This document shows, one piece after another, positions 22,745-33,411 of a stretch of 64,000 bases of DNA (positions within the stretch are counted from its first letter, which is position 1; each line of letters opens with the position of its first letter). This DNA is from Chromera velia (lineage: Eukaryota > Sar > Chromeraceae). Made by a program: the position numbers and the translations under genes. The DNA is taken from the NCBI GenBank assembly GCA_018398765.1, contig JAHBMJ010005768.1:56379-120378 (forward strand), written 5' to 3'. The notes beneath the pieces were generated by a model. That model made no database searches, was not told where the DNA came from, and saw nothing but the letters and a program-made list of their open reading frames with translations.

Positions 22745-25279
22745 GCATGCAGGCAAGCAAGCTCCCTCTCTGCTTCCATTCCTACGAGCGAGAAAGATTG
22801 AATCCTTCGTTCTGTGTAGCAGAGGGGGGGGAGACTTGGTGGGTGTCTAGGTAGATGGATGGAAGCGTGCCGGGCTTTATAGGATCAAGGTGTCCTGCCC
22901 TGCCCTGCCCTGCTGTGCCGTTCCTTGCATGCGCCCTTCTTCCCTTTCTTCCGTCCGTCTCTATCGGTTGTTTTGCTCTCGACTTGTTGCTGAATCAGCG
23001 TTGGTTCGTCATCCATCCGATTGATTCGCTTTCTTTCTGCCTTCCTTCCTTCCCCCTTGGTTGCTTTGTGTCAGGCTGTGCGCCTGCATGAAATCGTGTT
23101 CCGTTTGTTTTTTATCGGTATCAATTAATTTTTCTTTTTTTTTCGTTTTTGTCTTCCCCCATCTGGCTCGAGGAAGGACACCCCTCGTGTGGTTCGATCG
23201 TTTGTTGTGCTGGTCGACCGTCACGGATCGCTGGATGATTCTTTGTTGCCTCCTTCCTTCTTTTGTGCCTTTCTTTCTTTCTTTCTTTCTTTCTTTGTTC
23301 GTTTGCTTTTGCTTGGTCTTCCACTAGGTTTTTTGGCTGGAGATGGAGAGAGCTGGTTGAGGGATGTCGCATCTCTCTCTCGTTTTGCTCAGAAGGGAAG
23401 GAAGAGGACGGTCTCTCTCTCTCTGGGATGTTTGTCCTCTATCTGGTTTGTTTGCGGCGGGATGGCCCTACCTCCTTCCCTCGTTTTCTTTTCTGTTCAG
23501 TCATTCGCCCCTCTTTCTGTGAGCACGAAGAGCAGACAGGTCGGGCGGGGTACCGGGGAGAGAGCAGACTCACACATGCACAGATGAACAGGCAGGGAAA
23601 AGCAGATGAGGGAGAAGGGGACGGATGAACGAATGGAGGGAGAAATCCCATGCAACTGCATGCATATGAGGGAGGCAGGATGGAAAAAGAAGGGAGGGAG
23701 ACGGGGTAGTTGAGAGAAAGCAGACGCCTGACTGCATGTGGAGAAGGCAGGAGGAGGAAACGGAAGCTGTCGGCTGGATGGATGGGCTTGCCTGCCTGCC
23801 GGTAGAAGAAGGGGGGGCGCTTTTGATTGAATGGGACCATCCGTCCGTGCATTTTTTTTCATTGAATGCCCATGGATGGGTGCATAAATACGCTGGTGAT
23901 TGGGAAACATGCATATGTACTCCACGAAAGCAATGGACGTGTATGATCAGGTCGGTGCGGGGCTTGTTGGTAGGCTGGCTGTATTCTTTCTTCTCTGTGT
24001 GCTTGCCGGCTCTGTCTGCTGCCTGCCCGCCTGTCCCGTCACCTCTCCTGATTGAGTCCTGCGTGAAGTCTCTTCTCCTCCCTCTCCTTCTTTCCTTCCT
24101 CTCTTTCCCTGTTCCTGTTTGTCGCCTTGCAAGCAATTTGTGTCCACGCTGCATGGCCGTCTCCTGTGGTGGTTCTTTTGCAGTGGACCGGGGGGGTGTC
24201 TCTGTATGATTTGACAGCAGAGGGTTGGTTGGCAGGGGGGGGAGCAAGCTAATTCAAGGAGTGGGCAAAGAGAGAGAAACTCAAATTGTTGGGTGAATTT
24301 CTCTCAGTCAATCATATCGGGGAGAGGTGGGGGGGAGGGAAGTTGTGTCGACGATCGATTCATTGATTGATGGGTCATTGCACAGTCTCCTGTCTGCATG
24401 TCTGCATGTTAGCTATTCTAGCATGCTGTGTCAGTCACTGAGCGTCACTTTGTCTGTTCATGAACCGGTCGAGCGGCCGAAAGACTAGCCGAAACTTGGA
24501 CCGAAAGAAAACAAACTGTACTAGAAAACCTAGTATTATACACATAGAAATCACGACTAGTCAAATATTAGAGTGAGATATATAGTGATAAATATCTTAG
24601 TGAGCATCATTAACTGAATATCAATTTTTTATTTATCATATATATTCTAAGATGATGATGATGATGGAGAGATACTGAACCTACTACACGTTCAACCTAA
24701 TAATGGTGATGATCTACTAGATGAAAGATGAATACGTGAAGCAATAGCTAGTGAGCGTCAGACTTGGAGCGACTCAGTGCTAGGCTATAGCTTCACCTAT
24801 ATCTGATCTCGATCTCGAGGCCTCATTGACAGTGTATCTGATCTCGATCTCGAGGCCTTATCGACAGAAGGAGCGTCTATGTACGGTCTTGCTGCTTGGC
24901 CTCTAGATAGGCCAGTTTGATGCAGTACTTTCTGTCTGATTACATTTGTACATGTTCTATCGATCCGATGTGCGTATTACATGCATGTGCATACATTTTC
25001 GCGTCACCTGCGCTCGCTTTGTGCGTAGGCCGTGAAGCTTCGACTTGGCGCGGATTGACTTAACTTCGTTGGTGCCACTTTACGGAGTATCATAGCAATG
25101 ATAACATTATTAGTATAACAGAACCTAAGAGTCTATAGGACATAACATTAATATTCGATGTGGAGTAGGTCCGAATGTTTGACCTCAGGCCTTGCCTTGC
25201 TAAGGATAGCTTTTAATAGGACTAGCTTTTATAACCACCCATTTTATATTATATATAAAACTATCTCACCTAATCTCAC
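22745..25279. other. Gene-poor spacer 3' of STYX
   Basis: 22745-24430 is mixed, low-complexity sequence (CTTT, TTCC and GGAT runs) without a convincing gene, probably the STYX 3' flank. From about 24480 it becomes AT-rich. A 35-bp tandem duplication built on TATCTGATCTCGATCTCGAG lies at 24800-24869. No transposon ends were identified. Confidence 0.4.
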
Positions 25280-25790
25280 CTCTGAATAAAAGGAAATTGC
25301 ACTCAAGAAGTGAATTGATAGAGTGCAGTGGTGAACCTCTGCTAAAGAGTCCGTTGCAATCCTCCGCAGGCTTCCGTACGCGTCTCAGGGCTCTCACAGG
25401 GGGGGACATAGATAGGAGTCATAGGACGTCTATGTATAACAAATATTTGTCCCCCTCACATGTGATCAAAGATGAAGTCCATGTCCTGATAAAATGTAAG
25501 GACTCAGAAACGGATTCAAAGGGAGGAAAGCAGGCTAAAAGAACTGTACAAAATTGTAAAACAGAGACTCATTGAATATAAGAATACAGATCGCACAAGC
25601 AGCATAACGCGTTATGGGTGCAATAGGGAAGGGCACTACAGATAACAAGAAAAAAATGAAGGAAATATAAGGAAATGGTGTTGCTGTTGTGCACAATCCT
25701 GCCTAAAAGCGGTTCTAAAGCGCTAACCGAGTATTCCAAGAAGGTTCATTATTTTGATCAGGCAAGTTGATGATGATGATGATGATTGAG
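25280..25790 (+). mobile_element. LINE 3'-end fragment, plus-strand copy
   Basis: The translation contains SELIECSGEPLLKS, LRALTGGDID, then LSPSHVIKDEVHVLIKCKD, resembling the zinc-knuckle end of a non-LTR retrotransposon reverse-transcriptase protein (CxxC...DEVH...C). In this copy both CxxC cysteines are Tyr. It is 5'-truncated and ends at a TGA microsatellite (about 25769-25787), a common LINE tail. A related copy lies in opposite orientation next to it. Confidence 0.55.
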
Positions 25791-25899
25791 GGTTAAATCC
25801 TAGATCGGCAACACCAAATCCCAAGCCACTAACAAGGCTTTGAAGACAACCCAGAGTACACATTCATGGGGGCGGGTGGAGGGTGGAGGGGGGAGGGTG

Positions 25900-26770
25900 G
25901 AGGAAGCCTGCATGATAATCAAAACGATTCTACTCAATTTGCCTGATCGACATAATAAACCCTTTTGAGACAGATTGAGACAGACTGAGTCGGCTAGTGC
26001 TTTTAAGCCGCTTCTAGGCAGGATCGTGCACAACAGCAACACGACCTCCTTTATTTTCTTCTCATTATCTGAAGTGCCTCTCCCTATTGCACCCGCAACA
26101 GGTTGTGCGATTTTTACTCTTGTGTCGATCAATGAGCGCTCCTTGCTTTGCAATTTCATACAGCTCTTTCAGCCTGCTCCGCTCCCTTTTGGAGTCTTTA
26201 TATTTCGTTAGAATATGAACCTCATCCTTGATTATATGCGAGGGGGACAAACATTTGTTACATAGACGTTCTGGTTGAGTCTTGTCTATGTCACCCCCTG
26301 TGAGAGCCCTGAGATGCATACGAAGGCCTGCGGAGGACTACAACAGACTCCTTGGCAGAGGCTCAACATTACACTCTATTAATTCACTTCTTGAGCGCCA
26401 TTTCCCTAGCCGTTTCCTTTCACTCAAAAGGTGCATGGCCAAACGCTGTCTGGTCAGATTCTCAGATTGGAAAGGGGGGAGATTTGTAAGGCGGGGGAAA
26501 ATTCTGTCTCAAAGTCTGTCTCTAACGTTTCTAGTGTCTTCCTTTAACCAGTCAGACAGCCACGTACCCTTCACGATCTTTCTTGCCGCCCCTTTCCTCC
26601 TGTCCTTGCCTTTCTTTCTAAACTCGTCCCCCACTGTGTTTGGCAATAGGGGCCACAAAAGAGAGCAATCCAGTAGGACAGCCAGCCATTTCACTGTCTT
26701 AACGAAGGGTTCACACAAGCCATCCAAGCACTCAATGTACCAGTGACATTCCACACTGCCCGGGGTAGAG
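25900..26770 (-). mobile_element. LINE 3'-end fragment, minus-strand copy
   Basis: A longer relative of the neighbouring fragment on the other strand: SRSELIECNVEPLPRSLL, LRALTGGDID, then CNKCLSPSHIIKDEVHILTK, with about 100 further upstream codons. It keeps CxxC and the His of the putative zinc knuckle but has lost the last Cys. Both copies share the 3' stretch around TGCACRATCCTGCCTARAAG. Several in-frame stops are present. Ends are approximate. Confidence 0.55.
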
Positions 26771-27011
26771 CACAGTCGATCCTCTACTGTTGTTCACTGC
26801 AGACTCCCAATCCCCGTGTTACCCCCCCCATCTTGTTTTTTTTTATCAAAACATCTTTCCTGATCCTTTCTTTGCGTTAAAATTTTCTGCTGAGCTTTTT
26901 CCATTATTTTCTGCATTGGTGATACTGACCTGGAAACCTTCTCTCTCTTGCTGTACTTTTTTCCCACTTGTCTCACCCTGGTATTGTTCGGCTGACTCCT
27001 CCGTTTCGGGA

Positions 27012-27055
<44 letters not shown>

Positions 27056-27091
27056 TTCTTTCTCTCTCTCTCTCTCTCTTTCTCTCTGCAG
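26771..27091. other. Spacer or intron before the Hint gene, with CT tract
   Basis: No coding exon or start codon for the downstream gene can be recognised. Positions 27017-27086 are a CT-rich run that forms the polypyrimidine tract before the CTGCAG acceptor at 27091. Confidence 0.45.
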
Positions 27092-30000
27092 CGGGTGATG
27101 GTACCATCAACGATGCGTCCCTCGCCGCACAGATCTGCGACAGCTGCGACAAGATCTTTGAGGCCTACGGCAACGTTACTGAGAGTTGGGACGAAGTGAG
27201 AGACGCCATCAAGCTCGGCTGCCATCGCGCCAAGGCCAATATGGTCCGTCTATCTCGTAGTCAATCAAACGGTTTGGTGGTGAAAGTTGTCTTCTGGTCG
27301 AGCTGTTTCTTTGATTTCTCTTCCTCTCTCTTTCTTTTACTATAGAAGGGAAGGTTCATTCGCCTCGCCACTTTCTCTTCTCTCTTCAACCATCCTCTTC
27401 CAATTCTCACTTTATGCTGAACGTCTCCCTCCAACACGCATCTGCTTCTTCAACTCTCAACCGTTCCTCTTAACTCACCCCCCCCCCTCGTATTGCAACG
27501 ACAAAACGTGCAGGGCGGCTTCGTTGAGGCCTCCACGCTCGATGCCGACTGCGGCTTCCTCCTCAAGACCGCCGACAAACTTAACGCCGTCCACGACGGC
27601 AACTTCGACAGCACCGAGGGTGAGTCTGCCCACACTATTCTCTGTAATGAGGCCAAGGAGACCTACGGTTCCCACCAAGCACCAAGCACAACTAACACAC
27701 CGACCCCCTCCGTCTTTATTCAAGTTGACAACTACGGTGAGGACGAAGAGGACTCGGGGGCCGCGCAGGCGCAGCAGCGTACTCGAGTAAAAGAGAACTT
27801 CGAGGTCAATTGAGGAGGGCGAGGAGTACGAGCACGACTGCGACTGCAAGAACGGACTCAAGTGTAAGGCCCTTCACTTGGACGATGGCAAGTTCCAGAA
27901 AAAGAACTGCGGAGGGGTCATGCCCGCCGGCACCATCTGCAAGGAGTCCAAGTTCAACAAGTACTTCTGATCCTATCACTCCGACCTTAAGTATATCGAG
28001 ATGGACTTCGGCTCCCTCGATACCAAGCGCCACGTGTGCGGAGGAAAGGGCCTGTAGGGCTGCAACTGCGAGAGTCACGACGACTGCCACAAGATGCAGT
28101 ACACCGAGGTGGCCTCTAGTGTCACTCGATGCGGGCCCGGGGTCTCCAGGGAGAAGGAGACCACTGCAGCAACACAAAAGGCAAACATTGCGCAATGCCC
28201 AACGGTAAGGTGCAGCCGGACAAGCACTACAACTCGTGCCATAAGGAGATCAAGCTGACACTCTTCAATTCCCACAGTACCCTCCGGAATGGGTGGGATT
28301 AGGACCGCACAGCTCAAGACAAGAGGATCCAGGAGTTCAGGGATTCTCTGACTCCACACGGGGACCCCAACGACTACTAACATAAAAACTCCAACACCAA
28401 TAACAACAATAATAACACCTACGGGGAGGCACTCTGAAATATAGATGTGGTCGTCAAACGACTTTGTAGTAGCAATCTAAGCTTTAAAACATTTAAAATG
28501 AACTCCAAACTTATTTTATAAGCAAAAGAAGTTCTAAAAAACAAAAAAATGACACTTTTAGAGTATTGGTTGAAGGTTCTTACTCAGTTCAAGCTTAAAA
28601 ACTATACGTCTCCACCTCTAGGTTCTTAGGTTCCTAGAACTTAGGTTCTAGCCTTCTCAGTCTGACCCTCTAAGAAACCCAAAGAACCCGTCCAAAACCA
28701 GTTATGAAACATTGATCACGATGAAAATGTTCAAAAGTCTAATCAAAAGTTTGTCCACCAATTGGACTAGAAAACGTTGGAAAAGGACTGTGAGAGGTAG
28801 AGGGACAAAGAGGGTTCCGAGCGATTGCACACGTCAAAGATGAAGAAAAGGACCTAGATGAACTGTATCAGATTGCTGTGTATATATATCCTAAGTCCGA
28901 TAAGGATTTGACCGACTTAGCCAAGATGCGCGTTTTCTCAGATTTCTCTCTCCTTTGACAGTTAAACCGAAAGAGAAAGCCTGAAAAGATTTGTGTCGAT
29001 AACGTCCCACTTTTTTCTGTATTCTTTTATATTCAACATGCGCATAAAATGAATGAAACCGTCTTCATGAAAGATGAAGAGCTTGCTTGTCTTGTAAGTC
29101 TGTTTGAAGAGAAGAAAAAGCAAGTTAACAGCTGAGTTTTATCATTTTGACGGTCAATTTTGGCAGATCTAAGTATCTGTCCTATTTGTTAGGATCATTT
29201 TAATCATCTAAATTAGGTCTTTAGTCTTTCTGAAGCTTTAGGGGAGGGTTTTTTTATGGTTTTTACAGGTTTTTGTCTAGGTTCCTAGAACCTCGGTTCT
29301 AGTGGTTTCTCTAGAGAGTAAGAACCAAATGATGGAGACACCACTTTAACGCAACGTAGACTTGATTTTTCTTTAAAGAACCTTTAAGAATCTGAAAAAA
29401 CCTTACACTAACGAGTCTGGAAAAGCAAAACACAGTGTTAGAACCTATTAGAATCTATGTTATATCATCTTCAATTACAGCATAAACATGTATGGTACTA
29501 GGGTTCTACCTAGGAGTGCTGCCCCGTAGAATAACGCCAACAACCAGCCTGCGCCGCCCAAGCCGACCCTTACACCCAACGTATGGCTGTGCAAAGCAGT
29601 CAAAAAGGGTTCGAACGGAAACAGTTGCTTCCCGGGAGATGTCAAGGTGGCAGTGGAAGATAAAGGCCCCGTGATGATGAGAGATCTCAAGGTCAGTCGG
29701 TCGGTCGGTCACTTGAGCCAATTCTGTGTCGTTTGTTTTTCTTCTTTCTCGCTCTGTCTGACTGTCTGTCGTGTATGTGAAGAGGAGAGAGGGGTAAACA
29801 GAAACTTATAGCCTGTCTGTCTCTCTGTTTCTCTCTCATTTTGTCTCTCTGACTCTCTGTCTCACTGTCTCTCCCTGTCTCCCTGCCTGTATTAAAGGAA
29901 ACAAAAGAGAACGGAGGGGGAGAAAAAGGAAAGAAACGACGATACTGTCTGTCTGGTTTTTCTGCCTTTTTTTTCTGTCCTGTACATGAAGAGAAGAAGA

Positions 30001-30953
30001 GAGAAAAAAGAAACATATGGTCTGTTTTTCTGTCTAAAAGTGATAAAGAAAACAAGTGTGTGTATATGTGTGCATCTGTGTGTATATCTGTGTTTGTTTC
30101 TTTTGTATGTGTGTATGTGTGTGTGTATATGTGTGTGTATGTGTGTGTGTGTATGTGTATGTATGTATGTGTGTGTGTCTTTCTGTCTGTTTGTCAAACA
30201 CACTCACAGACTGAAGGACTGAGATGTAGAGAAAAAGGCTTGACTCCTGTATGTATCTCTTGTGGTTCCAATATAATGAATGAATGCACTCACTCCCTGC
30301 AGGTTGGCGATTGTGTGCACACTCGCAACATCGGCAGCAGCAAGGAGGCTACTGCCGAGAGCATCGCCACGGACGTTCCGTGCTCGGAGGTGATCGCGTT
30401 CGGCCACCAGAGCGCCGACTCCATGATCAAGTACATCCACATCCGCACAGCTAGAGGACGGTCCCTGAAGATTTCGGAGGAGCACGTAATCTTCTTGAAG
30501 GATACCGAGCAGAACGGAGAGGTCAAGAGCGTTTTCACCACGTCCGTCAAGGAGGGTGACTCGGTGATCGGTGCCGACGGAGAACCGGACGTCGTTGAGA
30601 GCATCACGGAGGTCTTTGCAGAGGGGGTGTTCACCCCCATGACCAAGAATGGCATGCTCATCGTTGACGGTGTCTTTGTATCCTCCTACGCCGGCCTCTC
30701 CAGTAACCACTGGCTCATGCACCGCATCACTCTGCCTGGTCACCTACTGTATAAGTACATGCCTGCTGGCCTGCTCTCCTGGCTGTTCAAGCTCCTCTGC
30801 AGCTCCAAGCCCTACATCGATGCCTTGTACGAACCCCTGACCGATGCTGTCCTGAAGGCAAAAGAGTGCAGCAGCTGGGACTGCATCTCCTGGGGCATGC
30901 AGATACTCGTCCGCCCGACAGTGCCCTCTCACCTGATTGCAGGAGAGCTGTGA
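27092..30953 (+). pseudogene. Hint-domain (hedgehog-type) gene with decayed Cys-rich N-terminal part
   Basis: Coding-like segments are 27092-27243, 27514-about 28418, 29530-29691 and 30303-30953 (TGA). The last two join in phase across an intron starting GTCAGTCGG. They encode an intact Hint autoprocessing domain: nucleophile in CFPGDVKVAVEDKGP, RDLKVGDCVHT, then SLKISEEHVIF with the block-B His, and SSYAGLSSNHWLMHR as in hedgehog C-terminal domains. Such domains cleave before the Cys and join the upstream part to a nucleophile. The upstream part is Cys-rich and probably secreted (DCDCKNGLKCKALHLDD), but has at least three in-frame stops, two frame changes and a transposon inserted in its Asn-rich linker. 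No start codon or signal peptide was found. Codons are strongly C/G-ending, unlike neighbouring genes. The Hint part may still be expressed from elsewhere, or this is a whole pseudogene. Confidence 0.7.
28419..29529. mobile_element. DNA transposon (1,111 bp) inserted in the Hint gene
   Basis: Ends are inverted: CTACGGGGAGGCACTC on the left, GAGTGCTGCCCCGTAG on the right. The flanks AATAACAC (28411-28418) and AATAACGC (29530-29537) form an 8-bp target duplication with one mismatch, as for hAT elements. Subterminal inverted motifs include GTCTCCA, GGTTCTTA and CCTAGAAC. The interior is AT-rich against the GC-rich host exon and contains a decayed frame (about 28820-29190) with acidic/basic, protein-like composition ending near CPIC; I could not assign it to a transposase family. 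Confidence 0.75.
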
Positions 30954-31959
30954 AGGGGACAAAAGGAAAAGAAAATAAGGGAAGGGAAAGGAAAGGAAAG
31001 GGAGAGAGGGCATGCATGGAAGCGAGAAACTAGGTGAGAAAGACTCAGCATGTACGTAAGTGTGCTCAACAAAAACTCCATACTGCTTCCATGCTCGCTC
31101 GCTCGCTTGTTTTTCCGTGCCTTCAGTGCTGGTCTATTCCCCAGCTGATCGAGACATCATTTCTCTTTTTTCCCCTTAGTATAGGGCCCTTACAAAGAGC
31201 GTGGACCTTCCCTTCCTTGTTTCCTCCTGCTCTGCATGTCTACTCACAGCATGCAGAGTGTGGTACAGTAACTAGGTGTGGTGGGTGTAGAGTCTTTCGT
31301 CGTTCAGTTTTGGCAGCCGCTGTAGAGGTTTGTACCCTTTGAATACGGACAAATCAAGTGTGGCGGCGGTTCCACATAGTTGCACGGCTGTGTTTTTCGC
31401 AGCAGTGGCTTCTTTTTGAGGACAGATTGCATGCACAATGGCAGGACGGGCCCGGGTCTGGCAGAGAAAGAGAGATCAAATATATGGACATTGAATAAAA
31501 GAAACAAAGAGTTGTTTCCGCTGCCGGTCCGAGTGCATGAAGGGCAAAGACCGCATTGTCACCGCAATGCCACCTGCATATGCATGTAATGACCATTGTA
31601 ATGATGCCATTATTCGAGACTGTGTCGATCGACAAATTGAGTGATGCATACAATCTTTTTCTTTCAATCAACTCATCCTTTCAATCGTTCAGCAGATCCC
31701 TCTTCATCCTTCGAGGCTTCGGTTAAACATGTCTTGACAGACTCTTATCATGTATCTCTCTGTCAATCCGAGTCAATCGCTATACTATAGTCACTATTAT
31801 ATAATAAGGCATTACATTCAATAGTAAGTTAGTAGTAATACTAGTAACATTATTATTATTACCAAAACCTTAGCCAAAACTACGCATATGCAGTGAACTC
31901 AGGCTAATAGCCAGGACTATATATACGGGGATCCCGAATTTGACTCCGCTAGGTATGAT
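30954..31959. other. Spacer 3' of the Hint gene
   Basis: 30954-31720 is mixed sequence without a supported gene. From about 31750 it is AT-rich with ACTAGTAATA-type short repeats leading into the palindromic elements. Confidence 0.4.
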
Positions 31960-32280
31960 CTGTAAAGTTATTTTTATACTAAAGTCTGACCACAAACTTT
32001 AGACTTTAAAGCTTTTTTGGTTTTAAAACTTAAAAAAAAAAGCTCGAATCTAGGCTAGAGTAGTAAAGAAGTATAGTGAGTGTTTAAATTTTTAGAATAT
32101 AAGAAAAATAAAGCTAAAATAGATTGATGTGTTCGATTATGTTGTTTAGTGTTGTCGAACATTTTAAAACATGTGCTAATGTATGGTAAAAAACTTTTAA
32201 AGTGCGTTCTAAAAGTTATATTTCAGAGCCTACAGGCTAAAACCAGACTTTAAACTTTATTTCACTTTAAAACTTTACAG
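31960..32280. mobile_element. Possible MITE with CTGTAAAGTT ends (321 bp)
   Basis: The left end starts CTGTAAAGTTATTTT and the right end closes with AAAACTTTACAG, its imperfect complement; inward, AGTCTG blocks also pair. GCTAGGTATGATCTGTAAAG at 31948 recurs almost exactly at 32824 as GCTAGGTGTGATCTGTAAAG, so the region may be a composite or nested insertion. No clean target duplication was found. Confidence 0.4.
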
Positions 32281-32305
32281 CCTGAGCTCATACTTAGTAT
32301 GTATG

Positions 32306-32760
32306 CCGGGGGCGAGTAGGGTGCTTTTTGCCTCTCCCTCTACATAGGAGACCGGCGCTTTTCCGTAAAAAACTCGTTCTCATAATTGGTAAGGAGTTAG
32401 AAGCTAAAAATTTATGTAAGAAGACGTTGTAACGATAGAAAAAGAACTATGAAACAGATTTTTTATATCATTTCTAAAAACATAGGCTGCTATACAAATT
32501 TAAGAAGTTTCATACCGTTTTTTTTACTATTAAAAACCGTTAAAAAATGGCCTTAAAATCAAAAAATTTATATGACAGCCTATGTTTCTAGAAATAATAT
32601 AAAAAATCTGTTCAATAGTTCTTTTTCTATCATTACAACGTCTTCTTACACAAAGTTTCAGCTTCTAACTCCTTACCCTAGTCCTTTCCAATTATGAAAA
32701 CGAGTTTTTTACGGAAATGCGCCGCTTTAGAGGGGCAAAAAGCACCCCACTTACCCCCGG
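32306..32760. mobile_element. Fold-back MITE (455 bp)
   Basis: Two long arms of about 200 bp are inverted copies. The left end is CCGGGGGCGAGTAGGGTGC, the right end GCACCCCACTTACCCCCGG; inside, AAAAAACTCGTT, GAAGACGTTGTAA and AAAAATCTG/CAGATTTTT blocks pair in order. The central loop lies near 32510-32570. Both outer flanks read TATG, a candidate short target duplication. No coding capacity; superfamily undetermined. Confidence 0.75.
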
Positions 32761-32764
32761 TATG

Positions 32765-33411
32765 CGTAACTCCAAAAACATATTAATTCCTCACTAAATC
32801 TTATTTAATCTTATCTAATATATGCTAGGTGTGATCTGTAAAGTTATTTTAAATGATTGATTTAATCTATAGTTGAACTACCCTACTGTGGGCCGTGAGT
32901 CGCGTGTCTGGACCCACTGGGCCGAGCGTCCGAGGCCAGCCACGGGGTAATCGCTTCCATGCAAATTCGATTGATCGCCGCGCGCGTTCGCGCGCATGTC
33001 ATTTTCTAAGTGCATGCCAGGTTTTGTTGAGATCAAATCTTGCCAAATTGATTCGTAAGTTGATCTAGCGACCTGTCCCTCTGAACACAGACTTTCTATC
33101 AAGAGCTCTGACAGGATGACCTGCCTCTAGCGGGCAGTGTACATATTCATTTTCCCTTTGGTATCTAGTTCTATAGTAAAGTCTGATTGCTAGGAAATAC
33201 GTTTGCTAGGAAGTTTGTCTGTAGTGGGATCGATCATAAAGGTACACTAACTGAGTTTATACATAATACAAACTTTAATCTAGACTGTAATACAAAGAAG
33301 CATGCAAGCTTAGAAGGTTGTAGAGAAGGTCAGATTCGTCAGAACTTAATTCAGTGTTAAATTCACTGCACGTCTTCAGATTGTAAATCTAGCTGTAAAT
33401 TCACAAGAATT
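32765..33411. other. Spacer between palindromic elements and the lipocalin-like gene
   Basis: Contains the second copy of the GATCTGTAAAGTTATTTT motif (about 32833) and a short GC-rich palindrome (GCGCGCGTTCGCGCGC, about 32980-32996). No gene seen. Confidence 0.4.

Noticed and set aside
22745-24430. Possible small genes 3' of STYX
   Set aside because: The open frames are short, overlapping and made of low-complexity runs with no start context or splice partner.
27950-28030. In-frame TGA in the Cys-rich Hint-gene region as a possible selenocysteine codon
   Set aside because: Other stop types and frame changes occur close by, and no stem-loop of SECIS form was recognised; decay explains it better.
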